Origin: an uncultured Bacilli bacterium
GTDB taxonomy: Bacteria > Bacillota_I > Bacilli_A > RF39 > UBA660
Length of the DNA stretch: 42,347 bases
Assembly (NCBI GenBank): GCA_948479395.1
Contig: CAOLUI010000008.1
Coordinates: 1 to 42,347 of the forward strand
Direction of reading: 5' to 3'
Shown in pieces: positions 7,656 through 15,041 of the stretch. A program made the position numbers and the translations under genes. The notes under the pieces are model-generated. The model was not told the origin of the DNA, did not search any database, and was given only the letters and a program-made list of their open reading frames with translations. Numbering within the stretch: position 1 is the first letter of the stretch; the number at the start of each line of letters is the position of its first letter.

Positions 7656-8876
7656 ATGGGAATATTTGGTAAAATAATAATTATTATGGGAATATTTGGT
7701 TTTGCTCGTCAAGCTCCCAAATTAATTAGTGAAATTATCGGAATTGACGCTGGTAATATAAAACTTGGAATAAGAGAAAAGTTAGCAAGTGGTGGAGCAT
7801 TTGTTGCTGGAGGTTTGTTAGGTGCTGGAGCAACATCAATGGTTCGAAATTTGACCAATAAATGGGCTGATAAAGATAAATGGAAAAATGCTTCGGGAAA
7901 TGTAACTGCTCGGAGTGTAGCAAGAAATTTATTTGGTGGAGCAATTAGCGGTGTTGCTGGTGGAGTATCTGGAGCTGCTAGAGTGGGATATGGTGCAAGA
8001 GGCGCCAAAAACTTTACGGATATGCGAAATAGCGCCAGCAAAGGAGCACAAGGGGCAACTGAAGCTCGTATGAATAGAGAAAATTATCGTGCTAACCATG
8101 GAGGATATATTGGAGCGATGGGTGGACATATAACTGATACTGGAAGAAGTATAGGCAATTGGCTAGGTTTATCGGCACCTTTAGAGCAATTAAAAATTGA
8201 ACAAAATCATGCTCAGGAAGTAAAAAATGCTAGAAAAGCTGTTGATGAAAGATTAAAAGCAATTATGGAAAGAGATGCATTAAATCGTGACGCAACAAGA
8301 TCAATTAATGTCAATGGAACAACTGTAGGATATAGCAATTTATCTGAATTAAGAAATGATATAGAAAGAATTAAAAATGGCCATACAGCAATGGGGGGCA
8401 CGCTTACAAGTACTAATTTAATAAGTATGCAAAGAGCTGAAAAAGAATTAGAAAAACAACTAAAAAATGATATTTTAAATGGGTATGACAAACATGGAAC
8501 TAGAATAACAAGAGCTAATTTTAACACTGATTATGATGGAGAATTACAAGCATTATTAACTTCTTATCGTACTAAAGCATCCCAATATGCTAACGTTATT
8601 TCCACTAATACATCTAATGATATAGCCTCTCAAACTTCCCTTGAAAACTTCCGTACCCAAGCAATTGATAATCAAAATGCAAGTTTGGCTGAATTTATAT
8701 TAACTGATGTAGCTCATAATCATTATGATAGCGCAACAGGTACAACTGTCACTAGAACTGATTCATTAGTTGATATTTTAGTAAATGAAGGAAATGCTTC
8801 TATTAACAATGCTAATACAAATATTAATAATCGAGTTAATGAACGTATTCAAAGAAATAATGATAATAATTCTTAG
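7656..8876 (+). CDS. VirB6/TrbL tail-like protein, Gly/Ala-rich
   Basis: This 406-residue protein starts with a short hydrophobic segment (MGIFGKIIIIMGIFGFARQAPKLISEIIGID). A long Gly/Ala-rich stretch follows (about 40-125: ASGGAFVAGGLLGAGATSM, GGAISGVAGGVSGAA), then a polar, mostly helical region with Asn/Thr-rich repeats to the end. The motif 'ARQAPKLISEIIGID' followed by Gly-rich helices is how many Firmicute TrbL/VirB6 proteins end after their last helix. I therefore read it as the detached C-terminal half of the preceding gene, not an independent enzyme. AAAGGAG is the ribosome site. GATTA-type codon use is like the neighbours, and the two frames are well formed, so a recent frameshift is unlikely. 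Confidence 0.6.
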   Translation: MGIFGKIIIIMGIFGFARQAPKLISEIIGIDAGNIKLGIREKLASGGAFVAGGLLGAGATSMVRNLTNKWADKDKWKNASGNVTARSVARNLFGGAISGVAGGVSGAARVGYGARGAKNFTDMRNSASKGAQGATEARMNRENYRANHGGYIGAMGGHITDTGRSIGNWLGLSAPLEQLKIEQNHAQEVKNARKAVDERLKAIMERDALNRDATRSINVNGTTVGYSNLSELRNDIERIKNGHTAMGGTLTSTNLISMQRAEKELEKQLKNDILNGYDKHGTRITRANFNTDYDGELQALLTSYRTKASQYANVISTNTSNDIASQTSLENFRTQAIDNQNASLAEFILTDVAHNHYDSATGTTVTRTDSLVDILVNEGNASINNANTNINNRVNERIQRNNDNNS

Positions 8877-8886
8877 GTGATTCTTT

Positions 8887-9438
8887 ATGAACATATTAAA
8901 AAAAATAAGTGATTGGGCTACAAATAATAGTATTAATTTTCAACATGAAAATGAGGTTTATGATGCAATTATAAAAGAAATTAATACCATAAACGATTTA
9001 TCAGACATTGCTCTAACTAGTGATTTTGCTCTTGATTATTCTTTTACCTTTAATGGGGGAGAAATGAATTTATATACCCTTAGAGATTATATAAATATGC
9101 GAAAGAATATAATGTTTCGCACCCCAAATGAAATAGAAGCTCAAAAAATACAGCAAGAAATCAAAAAATTAGAAGAATTATATCAAAGATATTATGAACA
9201 ATTAAAAGATACTTTTTTAAGAGTTAAAGAGTTATATGATATTCAAGAACAAATATTAAATCTAAATCGTGATATATACCAAAATCCCACTTTAGAGGCT
9301 TTTAAAAATATTGAAAAAGAAAGAGAGTTGCTTACTAAAGAATGGCGATTAAAAGAAATAGAAGATTTACGAAGTAGTATTTCATCAAGAAAAATGGTAA
9401 TTATTCCTTATCTTGGCGAAATACAAAAAAAGAAATAA
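8887..9438 (+). CDS. Conserved-context coiled-coil protein of the T4SS operon, function unknown
   Basis: This 183-residue soluble protein has no signal peptide or membrane helix. Residues 1-75 are mixed; residues 80-160 are a long charged helix rich in Glu, Lys, Gln and Leu (for example EIEAQKIQQEIKKLEELYQ) that should form a coiled coil. It starts 10 bases after the VirB6-tail gene and ends 15 bases before the PrgI/VirB3-like gene, so it is part of the machine's operon. Its length and cytoplasmic character would suit an adaptor between the VirB6 tail and the ATPases. I do not recognise the family. Confidence 0.55.
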   Translation: MNILKKISDWATNNSINFQHENEVYDAIIKEINTINDLSDIALTSDFALDYSFTFNGGEMNLYTLRDYINMRKNIMFRTPNEIEAQKIQQEIKKLEELYQRYYEQLKDTFLRVKELYDIQEQILNLNRDIYQNPTLEAFKNIEKERELLTKEWRLKEIEDLRSSISSRKMVIIPYLGEIQKKK

Positions 9439-9453
9439 AAAGGAGGAAAATAA

Positions 9454-9765
9454 ATGAATAGTAATTATTTAATTCCCGCAAATTCGAAAAAATCAAAATT
9501 AATATTAGGTTGGTTTACTTGGATTGATTTAATAATCTTTGCTGTAGGTTGTTTATTCACTTTAGTAATGCTTTTTATCTTTAATTCAAGCATGAGTATT
9601 AGTGCGATGATATTAGTCTTATCACCAGCTCTTGTTGCCTCTTTTTTAGTTATGCCAGTACCAAATTATCATAACATGTTGCAATTGATAACTAATATTA
9701 TTACCTTTATTTTGGGAAGAAAAAGATTCTATTGGAAAGGCTGGTGTATAAATGATGAAAAATAA
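9454..9765 (+). CDS. PrgI/VirB3-like small T4SS membrane protein
   Basis: This 103-residue protein has a short polar start (MNSNYLIPANSKKS), two close helices (about 22-44 and 48-68) and a basic C-terminus (ILGRKRFYWKGW). It matches the PrgI/VirB3 family, whose members pair with VirB4 at the inner membrane. AAAGGAGG is a very strong ribosome site. Its last 14 bases overlap the start of the VirB4 N-terminal gene, a sign of translational coupling and of the VirB3-VirB4 order typical of these systems. Confidence 0.75.
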   Translation: MNSNYLIPANSKKSKLILGWFTWIDLIIFAVGCLFTLVMLFIFNSSMSISAMILVLSPALVASFLVMPVPNYHNMLQLITNIITFILGRKRFYWKGWCINDEK

Positions 9766-10318
9766 AAAAGCAAGTGCTATAAGTAAATATACGGAAGATT
9801 GGATCCCGATAAAACAAATATTAAATGGAATGATTCAATTAGATAGTGGTGAATATGTAACAGGTGTTAAAGTAACACCAAGAAATATTTTTATATTAGA
9901 TCGGGGAACGCAAGAAAACGTTATTTATAATCTCAGAAATTTTTATAATATGATTGATTATGAATTTTGGTTAATAGTAGCTGATCGACCTGTTGATATC
10001 AACATATATTTATCCCAACTACAAGTTTTATATAATAATGCTTCTAATGGCGCCATGCGCAAATTAATAATGCAAGATATTAATAAAGCTAATATGTTTA
10101 TGAGTGCTGAATATAGTGTTGTCGATACGGAATACTTTATTCTATTTAAAGAGAAAAAAATGGAAGTTATTCAAAAAAGAATTCACAATCTTATTGCCAA
10201 TTTATCTACATGTGGACTTACATCTGCTCAAGTATCTAACAATGATTTACGTATGCTTATCGACAATTTCTTTAATGGCGGAAAGCCAACTACATTAGGA
10301 ACGGTGATACCAGAATGA
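9752..10318 (+). CDS. VirB4 N-terminal domain as a separate protein
   Basis: This 188-residue protein begins MMKNKKASAISKYTEDWIPIKQILNGMIQLDSGEYVTGVKV. The block 'WIPIK.I..G.I.L..G.YV..V.V.P.N' is the usual start of a VirB4/TraC ATPase, the part that contacts VirB3 at the membrane. The protein stops before the ATPase core, and the stop overlaps the next start codon (ATGA at 10315-10318), where the rest of VirB4 begins. The family normally has both parts in one chain of about 750-850 residues; here 188 + 594 make up that length. The clean overlap suggests a stable gene split rather than decay. Start may be the second Met (9755). Confidence 0.7.
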   Translation: MMKNKKASAISKYTEDWIPIKQILNGMIQLDSGEYVTGVKVTPRNIFILDRGTQENVIYNLRNFYNMIDYEFWLIVADRPVDINIYLSQLQVLYNNASNGAMRKLIMQDINKANMFMSAEYSVVDTEYFILFKEKKMEVIQKRIHNLIANLSTCGLTSAQVSNNDLRMLIDNFFNGGKPTTLGTVIPE

Positions 10319-12099
10319 ATATAAAAAGTCAATTAGCCCCTAAGGGTATCGAATTTAAACCAACCGAAATGGTAATTAGTGGAAAATTTTGTACAATCCT
10401 TACTATTATAACTTTTCCTAAATATATTTCGGAGGGTTATTTAGCTAATTTAACGAATATTTCGGGCGTAAAAATTGCTATTAAACATATTCCCATTGAA
10501 TTTTCCACATTACAAAAAATGTTAAATAAAGAAATTGCTGATTTAAAACAAAGGTTTCAAACAGAAAATGATCGAACTATTCAAGAACGAATTCGTCAAG
10601 ATTACGAATCTTTAGAACAATTTATACAAATGCTAGCTGCTACACAAGCGCGTATTTTTGATTTCCAAATGCACGTCTTTATCGCTGCTGATAGTAAAGA
10701 AGAATTAGATATGAAAAAAATGCAAGTTCGCAACTATTTAGATGGATTAGGAATGCGCGGGGTCTCATTAATGTTTGAACAAGAAAAAGTGTTAAAATCA
10801 ATTATTCCAATATTTCCTAAACAAGACATTGAAAACCGAGTAGGAACACCAATTCCATCAGTGACCATGGCGGCCATGTATCCTTTTATTTTTGATAGCA
10901 TTAAAGATCCTGGAAATAGTGTTTTATTTGGTGTTGATTTTTCTGGCGGGGTCGTTTTATTTAATCAATTTTTATATAAAATTAAAAAAGAAAATAATCG
11001 TAATAATGCCAATATGATTATTTTAGGTACTAGCGGAAGTGGTAAATCAACCGCTGCTAAATTACTAGTGAGAAGTCATTTAAGAAATGGTTATAAAGTA
11101 ATTTGTATTGATCCTGAGGGAGAACTTGCGGAGATGACCAGAAGCATGGGAGGAGATTTCTTAGATCTTGGCAAAGGTGGAGAATTCGGCATGATCAATC
11201 CTCTAGAAATTGTGGTAGATGCTGATGAAGAAGAAATCGAACAAGGTCTTGGTTATACTGTATTAACTAGAACTTTACAACAACTAAAAGCTTTTATGAA
11301 ATATTATTCCCCATCAATAGAAGAAGATGTTTTAACCATGTTTAGTGAAGTAGTTCAAGATACTTATAAACGTTATAAAATTGATTACGATTCAGACTTT
11401 ACTAAATTTAAAGCGGAAGATTATCCCACATTTGATGATGTTTATGCGACAATTAAAGGGCGAATTTTATCGATGCCTGAACAAACTCATGAACGAGACA
11501 TCATGGAACGATTAGAATTAAAAATAAGACCACTAGTTAAAGAATTACGCTATTATTTTACAGGTCATACTACTTTAAATATTCAAAGTGATTTTATTGT
11601 TTTCAATATTCGTGAACTTATGAACAGTGATGAAAGTATTAAAAATGCTTTATTCTTTAATATTTTAAAATATGCTTGGGGTCTTTGTCTTGATAAAGAA
11701 ATCGATACTGTTATGTGTGTCGATGAGGCTCATGTTTTAATGTCTACTAAAAACGAACTTGGTGCTGAGTTCTTAGCTCAAATTCAAAGACGTAGTCGTA
11801 AATATAATACAGGAACAATTATAATAACCCAACAACCCACAGATTTTGCGGCTCCTAATGTTATAGTTCATGGAAAAGCCATATTTGATAACGCTTCTTA
11901 TTACTTAATTATGGGGCTTCGTAAACAAGCCACAGATGATTTATCAAGATTAATTGATTTAAATGATAATGAAAAAGATAGTATAAAATATTATAATCAA
12001 GGGGAAGGCTTATTTGTTTGTGGTAATCGAAGAATGCGAATTAATATTGTTGTAACCCAAGAAGAATTAGATTCATTTGGATCAGGTGGAGGATTATAG
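10315..12099 (+). CDS. virB4: VirB4-family T4SS ATPase (core)
   Basis: This 594-residue protein carries the ATPase that powers assembly and substrate transfer in type IV secretion. Walker A is GTSGSGKST (residues 238-246) and Walker B is CVDEAH (D470-E471). Between them lie DPEGEL and GEFGMINPL, and after them a QRRSRKYNTGTIIITQQPTDF block, all in the order known from VirB4/TraC/TrsE. The first 200 residues hold the second half of the VirB4 N-terminal region, whose beginning is encoded by the preceding gene (overlap ATGA). Start and stop are well placed, with no frame lesion. It works at the cytoplasmic face with the VirB6- and VirB3-like proteins of the same operon. Confidence 0.9.
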   Translation: MNIKSQLAPKGIEFKPTEMVISGKFCTILTIITFPKYISEGYLANLTNISGVKIAIKHIPIEFSTLQKMLNKEIADLKQRFQTENDRTIQERIRQDYESLEQFIQMLAATQARIFDFQMHVFIAADSKEELDMKKMQVRNYLDGLGMRGVSLMFEQEKVLKSIIPIFPKQDIENRVGTPIPSVTMAAMYPFIFDSIKDPGNSVLFGVDFSGGVVLFNQFLYKIKKENNRNNANMIILGTSGSGKSTAAKLLVRSHLRNGYKVICIDPEGELAEMTRSMGGDFLDLGKGGEFGMINPLEIVVDADEEEIEQGLGYTVLTRTLQQLKAFMKYYSPSIEEDVLTMFSEVVQDTYKRYKIDYDSDFTKFKAEDYPTFDDVYATIKGRILSMPEQTHERDIMERLELKIRPLVKELRYYFTGHTTLNIQSDFIVFNIRELMNSDESIKNALFFNILKYAWGLCLDKEIDTVMCVDEAHVLMSTKNELGAEFLAQIQRRSRKYNTGTIIITQQPTDFAAPNVIVHGKAIFDNASYYLIMGLRKQATDDLSRLIDLNDNEKDSIKYYNQGEGLFVCGNRRMRINIVVTQEELDSFGSGGGL

Positions 12100-12121
12100 C
12101 ATTAAAAAAGTAGGTGAGTAA

Positions 12122-14173
12122 ATGAACTACGATAATGAAGAATTAAATGAGAAAGAAGGACTAGAAAATTTAGAATCTCAGGAATCTGGTAGTGATGAAC
12201 TTAAATCTGAAAATATTTTAGATAAAGAGAATGAAAAAAATCCTGAAGAACAACAAAAAGAAAAAATTAAAGCTTTAATAAAAAAGAAAGTTTTAACTTT
12301 TTTATTAACTCATCCGATTTTAATTGTCATTCTAATAGCTGTTATTTTTCTTTTTTTTCTAATTGTTTTAATTGCAATGGATTTTGATATGGGAGGCACT
12401 GGCCATATAAAATCAGAATTATATTCTGGAACTATTTGTAAAACCATTCGTCTATCTTGGGAAGATAATAAAGAATATAATCTTAATAAATATATCGCAG
12501 GTATTGTTTGGAAAGATAATCAAAATGCGGGAGATGTAAATAATGAAAAAGTTTATGAATTGATGGCTATTGCTACTAGAAGTCGCATTATTTCTTCTGT
12601 TTCTGATGATTGTGTTTTATCCAGTAAAACCGAAAATTATACTGAATTAACTGGAAAAGAAGAAAAATATGAAGAAATAAATAAAGCTGTAAATAATACT
12701 AAAACCTTAATAATTGCCAGAGATAAAAAAGCTATTAATGCAAAATATGATGCCTTCTCTTATACAAAAAAATCGCAAGAAAATAAAGAAGGTAAATCTA
12801 AAATAGGGGTTTATCATATGATGAATAAAAATATAGAAGGAGAACAACTCATTCCAGCAGATTGGGTCGAAGAACATAATATAAAAACGCAAAAAGTCTT
12901 TCAATCAACTAAATTAGAATCAATGAGTTTATTTGGGGCTAAATATTTATTAGAAAAAGCCGATTCACCATATGATATATATCGAACTTTAGAATATTAT
13001 TATGGAGAAGATATTAATTATTATACTTTAGAAAAAGAATATAATAACTTGACATGTTCTTCTATTGATATGTATAAAACCCCTTTAAAACGCGATGAAT
13101 TTATTAACTTAGCTAATTCTTATTTATCTAGTAAATCAAGTATTACTGCTAAATTATTTAGAGAAAATGCGGGACTTATATATGATATTGGTTTAGAAGT
13201 AGATGCTAATCCAGAAATGGCTTATATTATAGCAACCAAAGAATATCAATGGGCCGATACCCATTTTACTCTAAGTTGTAATAATTTTTATGGTTACGCG
13301 GTTTATAATGGGCAAACAACTGGTAAATGTTTTTCTAGTTTTGAAGATGGCGTAAGAACAATTTTACAATATGTTCATGATAAGGGGAGCCTAGATGCTT
13401 TTACTAAAGTATATTCTTATTTGGGAACTTATTTAGCTAATCCTGGAAGTTGGGGTGACGGGGGATGTATTTATTTAAAATTAGATGAAATTTTTGGTCC
13501 CAATTACAGTCGATGTAATGGCGGATATCATTGTGCTAGTTCTCGTGGAGGACCTGGTTGTGTTTTAACAACCGAAGAAGAAAAACAAGCTTATATCGAT
13601 TGGCAAGGAAAAATAATTTTAAAACATCGCGCTAATATTTTTCAATTAAGTGAAGATAAATGTAATGATTCCAGTGTTCAAGAAGTTCCCACTGGAGAAG
13701 CCGCTTCTATTCCTTTAGAAAATAGAATGAGTTGGTTATTTCCTAATGGACTACCAAATTCTGAAAGTGAGTGTTCTGCATATTTAACTACGATTGAAGT
13801 TCCCATTTCTGATACTTCTGGGAACAAATCAAATGCGTCTCTTACTGTCCATAAAAAACTAGCTAATGAATTAAAAGCTATTTTTGAAGAGATGGCTAGT
13901 ATAAAATTCCCTATTAACTCTGCTAGTTGTTATGGATATCGAAAAATGGCTTCTGGAACAGGACATTTATCTCATCACAGTTATGGCGTAGCAATCGATA
14001 TCAATCCAGCCGAAAATCCAGCTGTATATTGGGGTTATAGTCCAAATACATCTAGTCCATATTTTATTAATAATACTATTGTTGAAATATGGAAAAGACA
14101 TGGTTTTTATTGGGGTGGAGATTGGAGTAGTAGTTATTATGATCCCATGCATTTTAGTTATACTAATCATTAA
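12122..14173 (+). CDS. Three-module peptidoglycan hydrolase of the T4SS (VirB1 role)
   Basis: This 683-residue protein has an acidic cytoplasmic start, one helix (about 59-82) and three wall-acting parts. Residues 110-215 resemble SpoIID (NKYIAGIVWKDNQ, MAIATRSRIIS, then NNTKTLIIARDKKAI), but the SpoIID catalytic Glu appears to be Asp. Residues 330-500 resemble a glucosaminidase (NPEMAYIIATKEYQW, NNFYGYAVYNG, FSSFEDGVRTILQYV). Residues 575-683 are an M15-type D,D- or L,D-peptidase with SxHxxGxAxD (His619, Asp626), WGGDW (Asp667) and DPMHF (His677). Gram-positive T4SS usually have a VirB1-like hydrolase of one or two domains to open the wall. Position between VirB4 and the lipoprotein supports this role. 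Confidence 0.75.
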   Translation: MNYDNEELNEKEGLENLESQESGSDELKSENILDKENEKNPEEQQKEKIKALIKKKVLTFLLTHPILIVILIAVIFLFFLIVLIAMDFDMGGTGHIKSELYSGTICKTIRLSWEDNKEYNLNKYIAGIVWKDNQNAGDVNNEKVYELMAIATRSRIISSVSDDCVLSSKTENYTELTGKEEKYEEINKAVNNTKTLIIARDKKAINAKYDAFSYTKKSQENKEGKSKIGVYHMMNKNIEGEQLIPADWVEEHNIKTQKVFQSTKLESMSLFGAKYLLEKADSPYDIYRTLEYYYGEDINYYTLEKEYNNLTCSSIDMYKTPLKRDEFINLANSYLSSKSSITAKLFRENAGLIYDIGLEVDANPEMAYIIATKEYQWADTHFTLSCNNFYGYAVYNGQTTGKCFSSFEDGVRTILQYVHDKGSLDAFTKVYSYLGTYLANPGSWGDGGCIYLKLDEIFGPNYSRCNGGYHCASSRGGPGCVLTTEEEKQAYIDWQGKIILKHRANIFQLSEDKCNDSSVQEVPTGEAASIPLENRMSWLFPNGLPNSESECSAYLTTIEVPISDTSGNKSNASLTVHKKLANELKAIFEEMASIKFPINSASCYGYRKMASGTGHLSHHSYGVAIDINPAENPAVYWGYSPNTSSPYFINNTIVEIWKRHGFYWGGDWSSSYYDPMHFSYTNH

Positions 14174-14188
14174 TTAGGAGGAATTAAA

Positions 14189-14878
14189 ATGAAATATTTT
14201 ATATTAATTTTGGGTATTTTCTTATTAAGTGGCTGTAGTGTAGATTACCATTTAAATATCGATGAAAATAACAAAATAAGTGAAAGTATTACAGTTAAAA
14301 GTGAGAATGAAGAAGAAAGCCAAAAAATTCATTTAGATCCTTGGCCCATTAAAACTGATTATAATGATCCAGATGTTGGAGAAAATCCTGAAAAAATAGA
14401 AGGTGTTAATTATTATCAAGAAGAAATTACTTTACATGATAATTTATACCATAAAAATATATCTTATTCTTATGATATCGATTCTTTTAAAAATGCAAAT
14501 TCGATTAATTCTTGTTATGAACATTTTTATATTCATGAAAATAAAAAAGAAAACACCATTTCTTTATCAACTAGTGCTAAATTTTTATGCCTAGAAAATT
14601 ACCCTAATTTAAATCAAGTAAATGTTAAAATAACTGTTGAAAACCCAGTAGTTACTAATAATGCAAGTAATATAAATGGCAATACTTATGAATGGCAAAT
14701 TACTAAAGATAATTATGAGAGTAGTGCAATCATTTTATCTTTTAAAAAAGATAAACAAGATAAAAAAGCGTTTAATAAAAATAATCCTAAAATATCTCCC
14801 ACGATTTATATTTTTTTAGGAGCCTTCTTACTCGTTTTAATTGTTTTAATAGCCTATAAAGTAAAAAATGATAAATAA
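14189..14878 (+). CDS. Lipoprotein with C-terminal membrane helix (LppM-like)
   Basis: This 229-residue protein has a signal peptide ending in the lipobox LLSGC (Cys16), so it should be lipid-anchored outside the membrane. Residues 17-190 are a mainly beta domain (VDYHLNIDENNKISESITV) resembling the LppM family. A Lys-rich stretch and a second hydrophobic helix (about 202-222) follow, then a basic end, giving two membrane attachments. It is the last gene of the probable T4SS operon (AGGAGG, 16 bases after the hydrolase) and is followed by a terminator. Its role in the machine is unknown; it could stabilise the complex on the outside. Confidence 0.6.
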   Translation: MKYFILILGIFLLSGCSVDYHLNIDENNKISESITVKSENEEESQKIHLDPWPIKTDYNDPDVGENPEKIEGVNYYQEEITLHDNLYHKNISYSYDIDSFKNANSINSCYEHFYIHENKKENTISLSTSAKFLCLENYPNLNQVNVKITVENPVVTNNASNINGNTYEWQITKDNYESSAIILSFKKDKQDKKAFNKNNPKISPTIYIFLGAFLLVLIVLIAYKVKNDK

Positions 14879-14883
14879 TTCTT

Positions 14884-14916
14884 AGAATACAAAAAATTTA
14901 TGTATTCTTTTTTTTT
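14884..14916 (+). terminator. Rho-independent terminator of the T4SS operon
   Basis: The stem AGAATAC/GTATTCT (14884-14890 and 14902-14908) is followed by a run of nine T. Confidence 0.75.
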
Positions 14917-14921
14917 AATAA

Positions 14922-15012
14922 TTATAGTATAATGTAAGCAATTGAAACACGATTTACTATTTACAATATTTAATATTATTACCTTTATATAAATAAAAAA
15001 TTATAGTATAAT
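14922..15012 (+). promoter_or_regulatory. Two repeated -10 boxes before the VirD4-like gene
   Basis: The 12-base string TTATAGTATAAT occurs at 14922-14933 and again at 15001-15012, each ending in a perfect TATAAT. The second lies 30 bases before the start of the coupling-protein gene. They suggest tandem promoters, so the coupling protein is controlled apart from the rest of the machine. No strong -35 box is seen. Confidence 0.5.
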
Positions 15013-15041
15013 TAATAATATTATAAATGGAGGAATGGAAG

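Noticed and set aside
7709..8527. Open frames on the minus strand within the Gly-rich tail gene
   Set aside because: They are by-products of the repetitive Gly/Ala codons; none has a ribosome site or recognisable protein, and the plus-strand frame is consistent.
14189..14878. Missing VirB8 subunit
   Set aside because: The lipoprotein has a lipobox and a C-terminal helix, while VirB8 has an N-terminal helix without a lipobox, and no VirB8-like strand pattern was recognised.
15027..15041. Start of the VirD4-like gene at ATG 15027
   Set aside because: This ATG overlaps the GGAGG that serves ATG 15042 and has no ribosome site of its own.
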